A stretch of DNA of 64,000 nt from Ciona savignyi (lineage: Eukaryota > Chordata > Ascidiacea > Phlebobranchia > Cionidae). The notes beneath the pieces were generated by a model, which was not told where the DNA came from, made no database searches, and saw only the letters and a program-made list of their open reading frames with translations. Below, in pieces: positions 49,801-64,000 of the stretch. Position numbers and translations under genes: made by a program. Numbering within the stretch: position 1 is the first letter of the stretch; the number at the start of each line of letters is the position of its first letter. Location of the stretch: positions 1,383,831 to 1,447,830 of the forward strand of contig CH003021.1 of NCBI GenBank assembly GCA_000149265.1. Direction: 5' to 3'.

Positions 49801-52222
49801 GGTGAAAGCATTGTAGCCTGAAATAAACACTAAAAATAATGTCAAAGCAATTTAGTAGACATAATCAACATGAACTGACGCTCAAGTTAATACTTGTCCA
49901 TATTACAAAGGCAGTTGTTGTGTGCTGTAAATGATAAAGATAATAATTTTGTTTTGTTTTTAAATTCATTCGGCCTTTGCATTGTTCATTATGTGCAACG
50001 CCCAAAGAAACTTTCAGCTACATCTCGGCTGATGGTCCGACATTATATGTCAAGAGCTATGCCGGCCAGTATGTACGACTGTGTGGAAGTATACTATTAC
50101 AACCATCGTATGCTTTCGACTATTTAAGATATCGAATATCGTTATACGACAATAAAACACTGCTAATGTCACATATATAACGTCTTAGCAAACAAAAAAT
50201 ATATTTGTGTTACAAAATTAATTTCCAAATACGTGCCCAGTTGCGGTCCAGCAAGACCAGGTTTTGCGTTGACAGCTTGAAAAACGTCAGAAATATTTCC
50301 ACCTTTGTTGGTAGGGGAATACCCCGCATTTGGGGATTTTCTATTATTTTTGCCGCCAATATTGTAGGTTTGGTTATTCCTAAAATAAAAGAAAATCTTA
50401 TACTGGTTTTTCGTATATTGCTTAAATATATTACTGTGCCGGGTTGTCAAAAATGTAACGTCAACAATAATAAAAAACATACAATATAACGATCATTTTA
50501 AGGAGATAAAAGTTTGTTTGTACTTACGTGTCTACAAATAATGTCGAAGTTATGTCACACAGCTGAAAATAAGCTGTTCCTTCAGAAACGATTTCAAGCT
50601 TGTTTTCACTCCAAACACACTCAAATCTTTTGCCGTTCGTTTCAAGGATAACATGGTTTGGTTTTCGAAAGTCAAATACGCTTCGGAAAAGTGTTTCTTG
50701 GTTTGACATTCCTTGTTTTGCAGTGGCGTGGACTGAGAATGAATAAAATTAACCAACAAAAAGGAGATTGGTTTATATGTACTTAGCGATGATTAAAACA
50801 AAATATCCTAATACTTACCTAAATTCAGACAGTTTTCGAAAATCTTGTTTTGCATTTTGACCCAACCCGTCCTGTTGTTTGACAACCGTATAATTACATT
50901 AGGAAATTGAAAGTAAACGTATAAATTATTATCTAAATCGACGGTAACAAATGTGATAGTGTCGTTGGTTCGCAGGCACAAATTCCAAGCATCGCTGAGA
51001 AATTGCTGAGCAGGGGTGGCAAATGATTTCATGGAAATATCGGTGTAAGCAAATATTTCAGCTTGTTTTAACCCCCTCTGACTTGATATATAATATACTA
51101 TGTTGTTGTAACTGAAAACCACGTCAAAATGACCTGCATAATATATATATATATATATTAGGTTTTAAAAGTTTAAGAAGGCCTACTACATTTATGCTAC
51201 TTACGGTGAAAGTGTATATTACAACTTGGAGGAGATATAATCTCATTGTAGTCGAACTTCGGGTAAAGCAAACCTAAAAGGCCCATTAACAGAAATTTGA
51301 CCAATAAAACCTGCACTTTAATTGCTTGGGTATCCAAAACAGATATATCCCGGATTTGTTTCAGAAATAAAACTATTTTATTTTCACCACTAAAAATATA
51401 TCATTTGCGTTTACAAAAATGTTTACACAGAGCAGAAAATATTAATATCATAATATCCCATAATAATGTAAATACCATTTCCCGATATTATTACTATACT
51501 TACACGAATCCACTACACAGTATCCATAATTATTGTGGGATACGTAACACCAAGGCCCTCTGTTTTCCGTTGGTTCAGGGTTACGACAGAAGCTGTGGTT
51601 CCCGATGCCATACCGATGCATTTCCCGCTTCGAAAGATTGGTAGCGACGGTCCGCATCCAGTTAAGGCATGGTCTTTTTCGTTCACTCATGTGAACTGAA
51701 CCCCTGTAATCGTGACCAGGCCCACTATAGCACGTGTCGTCGATTATTTTAGGTCTTTGTGGATTTTCAGCACCTACAACGTGGATAATTATATATACCA
51801 ACCAATTAGTGCCCAGAAGGTTTTTGTTGTTGCGTGTTGTATGTGATTGATACGTTGCTGTTGTTTTAGTAAGTCCACTTCTGCAAAATGCCTTTTCCAT
51901 CGGTTATTTTTGATACAATATTTGGGTTGTCAACAAACCAAGGAAGATTTTACCGAATGGGCTAACCTACCGGTATACATCAATTAAAGAACACAGTAAT
52001 AAATCTGCGTGAACACTGCTACTATTTTAATGGGTGTTATACGGTACAATGAGTCGCCATCTTTGTTTATAACTACTTACTTATATGGCAACAAGTCGGT
52101 CCGAAGCATCCATTTACCACGGATGACTGCATGCTGTCCTCAAATTGGTCCGATTCGACGATATAACACCAAAACAACAAAATTAAACTTAAACTTCGCG
52201 ATGCACTTTTTACACTTGTCAT
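34817..52222 (-). CDS. adhesion GPCR with N-terminal kringle domain
   Basis: Exons (5' to 3'): 52081-52222, 51504-51773, 51205-51273, 50819-51133, 50528-50732, 50233-50379, 49658-49817, 48631-48732, 47949-48166, 46769-46962, 43473-43664, 42507-42544, 41824-42002, 39658-39760, 39171-39254, 38927-39052, 37913-38078, 37410-37526, 36949-37067, 36068-36183, 35725-35851, 35575-35670, 34817-35185; about 1.2k residues. Exon 1 encodes a signal peptide (SLSLILLFWCY). Exon 2 is a kringle with six Cys (TCYSG, RPCLNW, SFCRNP, PWCYV, YGYC, and a last Cys split over the intron). About 500 residues of unknown fold follow. Then comes the GAIN region (QGLTVTTNNVISVIE) and a GPS motif (FNCMYL, W, GGC, CSCNHTTNFAILL) split by an intron. 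The seven-helix part has SLLVTFMWMLCEGVTLH in TM3 and GIPWVFGF in TM6. The cytoplasmic tail is Ser/Asn-rich. The cleavage triad is His-Thr-Thr rather than His-Leu-Thr. Most junction phases agree; that between exons 6 and 7 does not, so a small exon is probably missed. Ligand and subfamily are unknown. Confidence 0.88.
36255..36515 (-). mobile_element. degenerate SINE in adhesion GPCR intron
   Basis: Weak but ordered similarity to the SINE minus strand: GTTGTCAGAGCTATTGCGGTG, then CCACTGGATTCAGACAAC, AGTTAAGTGTCTTACC, and GGAACCAGTCG. It is strongly diverged. Confidence 0.45.
38435..38859. other. assembly gap (425 Ns)
   Basis: An unsequenced stretch in the adhesion GPCR intron between the TM2 exon (38927-39052) and the TM3 exon (37913-38078). 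The flanking exons join in phase, so no coding exon need be hidden here. Confidence 0.99.
40986..41795. mobile_element. non-autonomous hAT-like element, 810 bp, perfect 8-bp TSD
   Basis: The ends are CAGGGGTTCTTAAACTGGGG and AGTTTAAGAACCACTG, an inverted pair of about 16 bp (CAG(G/T)GGTTCTTAAACT). Both are flanked by TTCTAGAC (40978-40985 and 41796-41803), an exact 8-bp duplication typical of hAT transposition. Subterminal GGGGGGCGCG words occur at both ends, and CpG-rich patches fill the interior (TTCGCGAAATGCG). No transposase frame is present. It lies in the intron that splits the GPS motif. Confidence 0.85.
42691..42789 (-). pseudogene. relic duplicate of the GPS-proximal exon
   Basis: On the minus strand this stretch reads FVLSTCVLPTTMIHKEMLT then PGYTNITMYGLADI, and matches the exon 41824-42002 (FVPSAPVLSTTVMNKGVVT then PSTIQFTMTYNASDV) along about 33 codons, with the DNA also alignable and an AG acceptor in the matching place. 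It lacks the Cys-containing end (FNCMYL). At that point SINE-like sequence begins (GACAGAGCTATTGCAATGTG, plus strand). It is read as a decayed duplicate exon in the intron just upstream of the live exon. Confidence 0.7.
43150..43265 (-). mobile_element. SINE fragment in adhesion GPCR intron
   Basis: The words CCGTGAAGGGAAAACAAAC, AAATTATCACATGATTACC, GGCCACCATTCGGTTATCAG and GAGCTATGATTG follow SINE order on the minus strand, diverged and without head. Confidence 0.6.
44322..44385 (-). mobile_element. short SINE fragment
   Basis: The words AATCGTCAGATTACC, CTCACTGTTGGGTCACC and ACTATTGCAATGTG match the SINE body on the minus strand. It is only about 60 bp long. Confidence 0.5.
44400..45300. 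other. unexplained GC-richer block in an adhesion GPCR intron
   Basis: This stretch is visibly richer in GC than its surroundings and has several overlapping open frames: plus strand 44637-44891 (ADSHSILAHFLAHSW..., 84 residues) and 44455-44610, minus strand 45022-45297 (QMPRSSWPYIGARAAAQ...). None is recognised. It could be a decayed retrocopy or mobile element, or unseen exons of the host gene. No splice pattern linking them to neighbours was found. Confidence 0.35.
47296..47585 (-). mobile_element. full-length SINE copy in adhesion GPCR intron
   Basis: Plus-strand reading: TAGGATAGTATATTCATG, GACTGGGAAAACTAAGGGGG, CGTCGGGTTACCAGAGC, TTCACTGGGTTCAGGCAAT, GACTAGCTAGCAACCAGTTT and a tRNA-like head complement ending at TCTAGACTAACC. 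The TAGGA tail is short. Confidence 0.88.
48787..49052 (-). mobile_element. SINE copy in adhesion GPCR intron
   Basis: Contains GATAGGATATTTATG, GTGAATGAGAAAACCAAGA, GGGCAATCGTCAGCCGGAGC (with the cgcgcccaccgtcggg block deleted), CCGCTGGGTACAGGCAATG and a head complement ending AACCGGCCGGAC. Confidence 0.87.
49081..49219 (-). mobile_element. second, partial SINE
   Basis: Directly after the previous copy: ATAGGATATGATGTTAATGG, then a jump to GGCGATAACTGCTAAGTGCC, AAGGACACAACTGACTAG and GGTGGCGCACTAACC. The middle of the body is deleted. It abuts the 35-bp tandem array. Confidence 0.7.
49216..49320. repeat. 35-bp tandem repeat, three exact copies
   Basis: The unit starts CTTTGACAGAATACTATAAC and continues CAGTTGTAACAAAAT; it occurs at 49216-49250, 49251-49285 and 49286-49320 without a mismatch. 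Its first bases overlap the end of a SINE head fragment. It lies in an intron of the adhesion GPCR. Confidence 0.95.
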
Positions 52223-53778
52223 ATTGTATAAGTCTACCCACCATGAACTATATCCTTTATGTTTACAAGCAAATTTGAGTAAGCACAAGGGACATTAATA
52301 TTTAAGACGTTAACTCAATTATCCTATTTATAGGCATAACTGCTGTTAGTTCCAGATTTCTATCTGAGATACCAGGGTTCGTATCAGCGAAGTAGATACC
52401 TATGAACCTATAGCTAATAAAATATATATACAGTTCGTTGAAGTATTCACACATACGTGATAACAGCGCCATTAGCAGTTTTATAGCGCATAGTGGCCTC
52501 GTACTGACTCTGTGCAGTACATGAAGCGATGATTCCAAAAGTAGTAAACACGTTCATAAAACAACCGATTATTACAAAATCATTCAAATTATGGGATTTG
52601 TGGCATCGTTGGCATCGTTTACCAAAGCGATTTCCGCAGTTATTTTACAAATTGCCCAAGAAACTATCGATTTGTAAAATAAAAAAAATGTAGGGTACGT
52701 GCATTAGCCACCGATATAGTAAGATGTTAGTACATTAGCCACTGGTATAACACTTAAAAGAATTAAAAAATAGTTAATATTTTTATTAATTCTAGCACAC
52801 CCATGTGGTCTAACAAATGACAAAGTTTTATTGCGATTTCATTACCCCTTATGTTAGATGTTGGAGACACAAGCCATGCATGTCAAGCGTTTGACAAAAA
52901 AAGGACAAACACAAATGTGTCCCATTTTTCCAAATAAGACCCATAATAATACAGCGTTGCTGCTCAATCCTTTTCTCGACCGATTAGGTATTTGTGTTAG
53001 CACACCCAGTTTCGATGAAGGCCTACAATTAAATACCAAAACCATAAGACGGGTTCCAATCTTAGAAGTGTAAAAATTAATTTAATATGCAGATTTTTTA
53101 AGCCAATAAACCCCTAGGCTTATGATAGGATAGGAGGATAGGATATTCATGTTTATCCCCGTGAATGGGAAAACCAAGAGGGTTATCACACGGGCAATCG
53201 TCAGATCACCTCGCGCCCATCGTCGGGTTACCGGAGCTATTGCAGTGTGTTGTATGTGATAAACACGTTCCCCTTCAATTTGGTAGAACCCATTTATCCG
53301 TTGGGTTCAGGCATTGTCCGCAAAGTGCCTTGCCCTTGGACACAACCGACTAGCTAGCGACCAGTTTCGCACCTGCAACCTTTCGAATGAAAGGCGACGC
53401 ACTTAACCGTTAGACCAACCGGCCGGACAAAAAACCAACATTAGCTCAGCGCTTTTCAGTGAGACACAGCCGATTAGTTTGTAGCTTATATTTATGTTAA
53501 TGTGCTTATTCATGTGCTTAGCATTCATGTAAATTGTCCCCTTCCCCTTACAGAATTCCACCTGCTCTGCGGTGCCTGCTAGTGGATGTTTTCAATTGAA
53601 ATTCTCCGTGGTAACTGGTGAAGCTTATATGTAAACATGAAACAATACATTAGCAAAACAGATTTAGTTTGCAATAAATGTGAACAGTTTTACTTCAGGT
53701 CTTCAGCTAATTGTGAAAGTTTAGTGTAATCCAGCTAGTTCCTAACTATATCTTATACTGTTAGTGTACTGATGCATA
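52223..53778. other. divergent region adhesion GPCR / ATAT1
   Basis: About 1.6 kb lie between the two head-to-head start codons. A full-length SINE (53124-53428) is present. No coding exon is recognised; promoters and 5' UTRs of both genes should be here. Confidence 0.5.
53124..53428 (-). mobile_element. full-length SINE with TAGGA tail
   Basis: Plus-strand reading begins GATAGGATAGGAGGATAGGA (a tail of TCCTA repeats on the element strand), then TATTCATGTTTATCCCCGTG, ATCACCTCGCGCCCATCGTC, GCTATTGCAGTGTGTTGTAT, GCACCTGCAACCTTTCGAAT and ends at GACCAACCGGCCGGAC. Little divergence from the copies at 55371 and 27617. Confidence 0.92.
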
Positions 53779-59346
<5,568 letters not shown>

Positions 59347-60775
59347 TATTGTTTTATTGCTAGTATAGCTTGTTACTTATCCCTATGACTAGGCCAAATT
59401 CTAATCAGCCAGTACTACAAATGTTTAATCTTGATAACGTAACCTGGACTAGGAATCCACCATCTAGAATATTGAAAATTTAAATAAAATCTATACTGTA
59501 AAATAATTGGACTTAAAATAACACTTTTTGATAAACTCCCATAAATATTTCTGATTTCTAGATAATGGTTAAGAATATATACAAATATAGAACAACAGAG
59601 TTAATTGCAAATTGTTGCAGTTGGGCAGGTGAACCACCACATTTGTTTCAGTTTCCACCTTTATATTTTCAATAAGCTACTAATTTTTAAAATCTGTCAA
59701 ATTTATAAAAAAGTTCATGAAAGCCAAAGAGTAAAAAATGACCACTAAACATAATAATGAAATAAAACAAACCTTAAGGAATAATAAACTAAACTGCACA
59801 TTATGATTGGTATTGAATTGTTAATTTGGTGTCCGATCTTTAGTAGCCTACTACACCAATAATACTGCACTTGTGAAACAGCCCAATTAACTGAAAAACA
59901 TATCTGCTACGAATTCTTGGCCAAAAATATGTAAATTAAATCTAATCTTGCTGTAATGAGGCCATATAATATCAGATTTTTTAAAACAAAAAAACTCCCA
60001 AATTATTTCGTATGTAGTTGCTAAACAGAAGTCGCTGATTCAAAACCATTCCTAGTCACATGTTTCCAGGCTCAAGTTACCAGAAATTTTTAACAAATAG
60101 TTTTTTTTATTGATTTATCCAACAATAACTATGTATAAATCATTTATGTGAACATTCTGTCTCACCATGATAGAAATAACGGAATGTCTATTTCCAACTA
60201 CATGGGTTACACAATTCATATTCTGCATATAAAAAGCTACAGCCAATATGTACACTAAACTTTGCAATTAGTGTTTATAATTTTAGGATTCATATTTGCT
60301 GTAGCTTTAATATTTGGTGATAGCAGTTTAATAAGTCTGTGGCTGTTTTTTGCAATGTGAAATCCATTGTGTATATGCAGTACTGTTCCAGCATTTATTA
60401 AATTTTGTTACATTAAGTTGCCATGATTTATCACATATTAAGATAGTTAGCACCTGAACTTTCTCAGTCTATTAATCATAACATATGTCATCTGAGCTTA
60501 AACATGCAATTAATAGAAACATATATACTATATATATTTAATATGGTAGCTAAAGTTTTGGGTGAAAGTTCTCAGTGTACAATCTTATGCCATGAATCCA
60601 CCTGGAAAATGCAACAAAAGTTATGAGCAAAGCAATTTACACAGAAAACTCGTATGTATATGTTCTCACATACAAGAATAAAACATACAGTGACGTGAGT
60701 TAGAAGTTTGAGTTGCTGAAAACAAAATAATTTATTGATTGCCATTCAAAATATTACAAAAACATGAAAATCATT
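59347..60775. other. convergent intergenic region
   Basis: AT-rich sequence between the stops of ATAT1 and the HSD17B8-like gene. It holds the ATAT1 polyadenylation signal (59483-59488) and, for the opposite gene, TTTATT (AATAAA on the minus strand) at 60731-60736. Nothing else is recognised. Confidence 0.55.
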
Positions 60776-63307
60776 TTAAACTAAATATTCAATTAATTGT
60801 CTGGGGAAATTACCTGTTACTTCTAAGGTTGCACAGTTAACATAGGAACTTTCATCAGAAGCTAAAAACAAACACACATTGGCTACCTCTGTAAAAGAAA
60901 GATAAAATTACATGTCGTTGCGTGCTAGTAGGTTTAGGTGTTGTTCTAGAAATAATTTAGTTAATTATTTGCTTACCTTCAGGAGTGCCCAACCTTTTCT
61001 GTGGTATTAACTTCAAATACTGTAAGAATACAATATAATGCACAAGGAACATGAAGATAATATTTTGAAATTTAATACATAGGCAATTAAAAACAAAACT
61101 TATTGGTTATGTAGATATGGTTTTAGTTCTAATACAATGTTGTTTTCCGTCAACCACCTATGAAGTGTGGAAGATTAAACACAACAGTAATAAAAGACAG
61201 GTTTTAGATTTGCTTGCCTACAATTCTATTTATATGTGTCTTTGGAGAAAGCATGTAATATAAGTTATGTTCATTGGTCATAAATAAATAGTTTAACACA
61301 TTTCAATCTCTGTACTATGAGTGTTCTAACTAGTCCAATGTTTTTTGAAATATGTTGTGGTGAAAGATAAATAATGACTGTCAATTACCTTCTTCATTAT
61401 ATCTTCAGGCACAGTATCAGTCATTGGGGTTTTAATAAATCCTGGTAATACTGCATTGCACCTGATTCCATACCTATGTAAAAAATGATTCAAATGACAA
61501 TTTGATTAAAAGTCTTAGCAATTAAATAAGGGATAAAATATACACTTTGAAATATATATTAATTTTTGCGCAATATACTGGATTTGCAGTTTTGGATAAC
61601 AAGATTTGTTTTAAGAAGCATGAACCAAAAAGCAAATTGTGGCAGGCAGGATGAAATTTACCACACATTACTTTATATATTTATAACATCAATAAGTTAT
61701 AAAGTTCACAGACCTTCCCATTTCAATTCCAGTGGACTTTGTGAAGCCGATGACACCAGCTTTAGATGCTGCATAATTTGCCTGCCCCGCGTTTCCAACC
61801 TTAAAAATATTATATCAAGCAATAATATTGAGGATAAACTACCCTAACATTACTAAAGATATTTTTTCATTGTTACAAATATATGTTACTTGAATTTTTT
61901 TACCTTTCCTACAATGCTGGATATATTGATGATAGATGCACTGGCCATACCACCAGTCTGTCTTAATGTTCCAATAAAGGATTTCGTCATGGTGAATATG
62001 CCCTGAAGAAAGTTTTATAAACTGTGTTTGGAAATTAATACCGAACTGTATCCTGGAGGGTGGAGAAATTCTAGGATTTAGTCACAATCATATCATTGGA
62101 TATAATTTTTTAATAAACACAACAAACCCAACGATAGATGCAATTAAAGAATAATTTTGTTTATACAATTTGATTGTTTTACACGCTTCATTAACAATTG
62201 CAGGGAATTTGTAACTTCATGTTTAAAAAATTCAAGTTTATTTGTTATTATTGCCTTGCCTTTGTTTAGAATCAAGTTTTCCCATACATGACTTAGGTCT
62301 ATATTTAAAATAATAGAAAACTAAACAAAACATTTATAGGAACAACATGTAGATTTAATATCAACATGAATAAATATAATATTACCTTTAAATTAATTTG
62401 AATAACATCGTCAAACTGCTTTTCAGTCATGTTAATCAACAAAGTGTCCCTGGTTATCCCTGCACAGTTCACCAACACATTGCCACATTTACCATAATTT
62501 TCCTGAAGAAATTGATAATAAAGGCCAATGGGGATAACAAAAGGATTATATTAGTTAGCATACAAGGAAGACTCCAGTACTGAATAGGTGATACTCGATT
62601 ATTTATACATGGATTTTAAACTGCAGGCGGTATTACACAGTCCTGCAAGCATGTTGCCCCACATTGAGCTACAGGAGCTATGGTAGTGTGTTTTATATGA
62701 TTAAAACCACTTTAAACACCTATTATGTATACTAACCAACATATGATTATAATTTTCACTTGTATCATATCCTAATAAAACATTTTATTTAAATTATCAT
62801 TAAATAATAATAGTTATCACTACATATTTACTGATCATGATTAAAAGTGTAGCAAGCTTATTATAATACTTGATTAAAAGACGGCAACATTTCCTGCATT
62901 GTTGGGTATTAAATATATTAACAGGCCTTATATGATAATACACTCATTATTCAATTATTATATGGTACAGATAACTAGTTACAAGGTGTAGGGTTCTGTT
63001 AAGAGATATCACAATATTTACACAGATAATTAATCAATTCATAATGCAACTGCCCAAGTCAACAATAATTTGCACAGGCTTAACAACCACAAACTATTAA
63101 AACTTACTTTAACTTGGTCAAATACTTTACTTGTGAATTCAATCTGTCCCACACTACCTTCTGTGATGAAGTGCTTGTTACCAAAATCTGTGTTTAAACT
63201 TTTCCTCACTTTTTCAAGTCTCCCAAGATTGCGATCAACAAGCATAACACCGGCCCCTTCATTTGCATAGCGTTGGCAAATGGCTCTCCCAATGCCACTT
63301 GCAGCAC
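60776..63307 (-). CDS. HSD17B8: short-chain dehydrogenase, HSD17B8 type (5' end not found)
   Basis: In vertebrates HSD17B8 is a mitochondrial NAD-dependent enzyme that pairs with CBR4 as the 3-ketoacyl-ACP reductase of mitochondrial fatty acid synthesis and can oxidise estradiol. Seven exons in phase: 63108-63307, 62386-62502, 61904-62002, 61714-61799, 61389-61473, 60977-61019, 60776-60888. Visible motifs: the nucleotide loop [25 protein letters not shown], the catalytic Ser in [11 protein letters not shown], Tyr and Lys in NYAASKAG, and [19 protein letters not shown]. The C-terminal EVTG is followed by [11 protein letters not shown], longer than the human end. The first exon, with the beta-1 strand before the glycine loop, is not seen: a short ATG at the window edge (about 63986-63998, MSKC) would join in phase but lacks that strand. 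The true start may lie beyond 64000. Confidence 0.88.
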
Positions 63308-64000
63308 CTAGACACAGTAGAAAACAAGATTAGCTACATTGAGAGAAACTTTATATATTTCAGTGTACAGCTTCATGATACACAGCATGAATGAGACAAA
63401 ATGTAATACTAAACATAGCAGAGAACTTCTGTAGCTGACTCCAAAGAAAACGAGTTAAATTGTTTAGCACTAAAAAAATTGCAAATGACTTAACACACAT
63501 TGCCACAACCAAGTGGATTAAATAGTTCGCAAAAGTAATATATTGTGGTTATTATGCACTTTATTGAACCTGGCCTATACAACAGTATCTTGTATAATTA
63601 CATAATTTTATATTTACTTCAGTTACAAATTAATTATGAGAGGATTTAACACATCAGGGCTGTGTGGCCTGGGGCAAAAAAACTAGCCAATATTGATTTT
63701 ATTAGTGCAATCAACTGAAATGATATCGTATTTACTATCTGGTATTTCAATATTATTATGGGATTCAAAAACACCCGCTGTCAATCAGATCTTTAGCTAA
63801 AACAGTCATGTTCAGTTAAAATAAACACTAATAGTCGTTACAATACAAATTAACTATTTGCTTTTCTTCGATTTGAATAATGATTAAAGTTTGGTAATAA
63901 GTGTATACCACGGTTTCAAAACTGATAAAAGTCTATAGAAACAAACCAGAAAAAATAAAACAGTATTAATTAATATCCTCTTACCACATTTTGACATTGT
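63308..64000 (-). other. probable first intron of the HSD17B8-like gene
   Basis: AT-rich, no exon fixed. A GTAAGA donor at the far right (near 63980-63986, minus strand) follows an ATG-containing stretch that may be the first coding exon, uncertain as stated in the gene entry. Confidence 0.4.

Noticed and set aside
50528..50732. Known extracellular domain (for example an F5/8 or hormone-receptor motif) in the adhesion GPCR middle region
   Set aside because: Cys spacing in exons 3-9 does not match any domain I can name, so it is left unassigned.

Overview
The window is animal nuclear DNA, most likely from a tunicate close to Ciona. The evidence is AT-rich sequence, compact genes with short GT-AG introns, orthologues of vertebrate genes (AQR, ATP5PF, SPATA24, class II RAB11FIP, C1orf21, ATAT1, HSD17B8), and dispersed tRNA-derived SINEs. 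The species call is inference; no marker in the window fixes it. A run of Ns (38435-38859) shows it is a draft assembly.

Layout. Nine protein-coding genes lie on strictly alternating strands. In order: AQR spliceosomal helicase (-, 2383-8161); a CARD-domain protein (+, 10932-13910); ATP synthase coupling factor 6 (-, 15162-16482); a SPATA24-like coiled-coil protein (+, 16933-17523); a class II Rab11-FIP (-, 20407-22909); a MGC-type N-terminus protein whose C-terminus matches human C1orf21 (+, 29400-34102); a large adhesion GPCR with an N-terminal kringle domain (-, 34817-52222, about 23 exons); alpha-tubulin acetyltransferase ATAT1 (+, 53779-59346, 12 exons); and an HSD17B8-like short-chain dehydrogenase whose 5' end runs off or is unresolved (-, 60776-63307 or beyond). 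Exon borders were placed by eye from GT-AG signals, reading-phase continuity and remembered family similarity. Three junctions stay unresolved and are named in the entries.

The gene-poor stretch 22.9-29.4 kb is a transposon graveyard: an hAT (ZBED-type) transposase relic, an L1/Tx1-type LINE relic split by a TIR element, and three SINE copies. More SINE copies and non-autonomous TIR elements lie in introns and intergenic DNA across the window. One of these is an 810-bp hAT-like element with a perfect 8-bp target duplication, beside a splice site of the adhesion GPCR.

The genes do not form a pathway. They are ordinary housekeeping and cell-biology genes (splicing, mitochondria, recycling endosomes, cilia and tubulin). 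The points most worth a second look are the kringle-adhesion-GPCR architecture, a decayed duplicate of its GPS exon, and a one-base frameshift in AQR.
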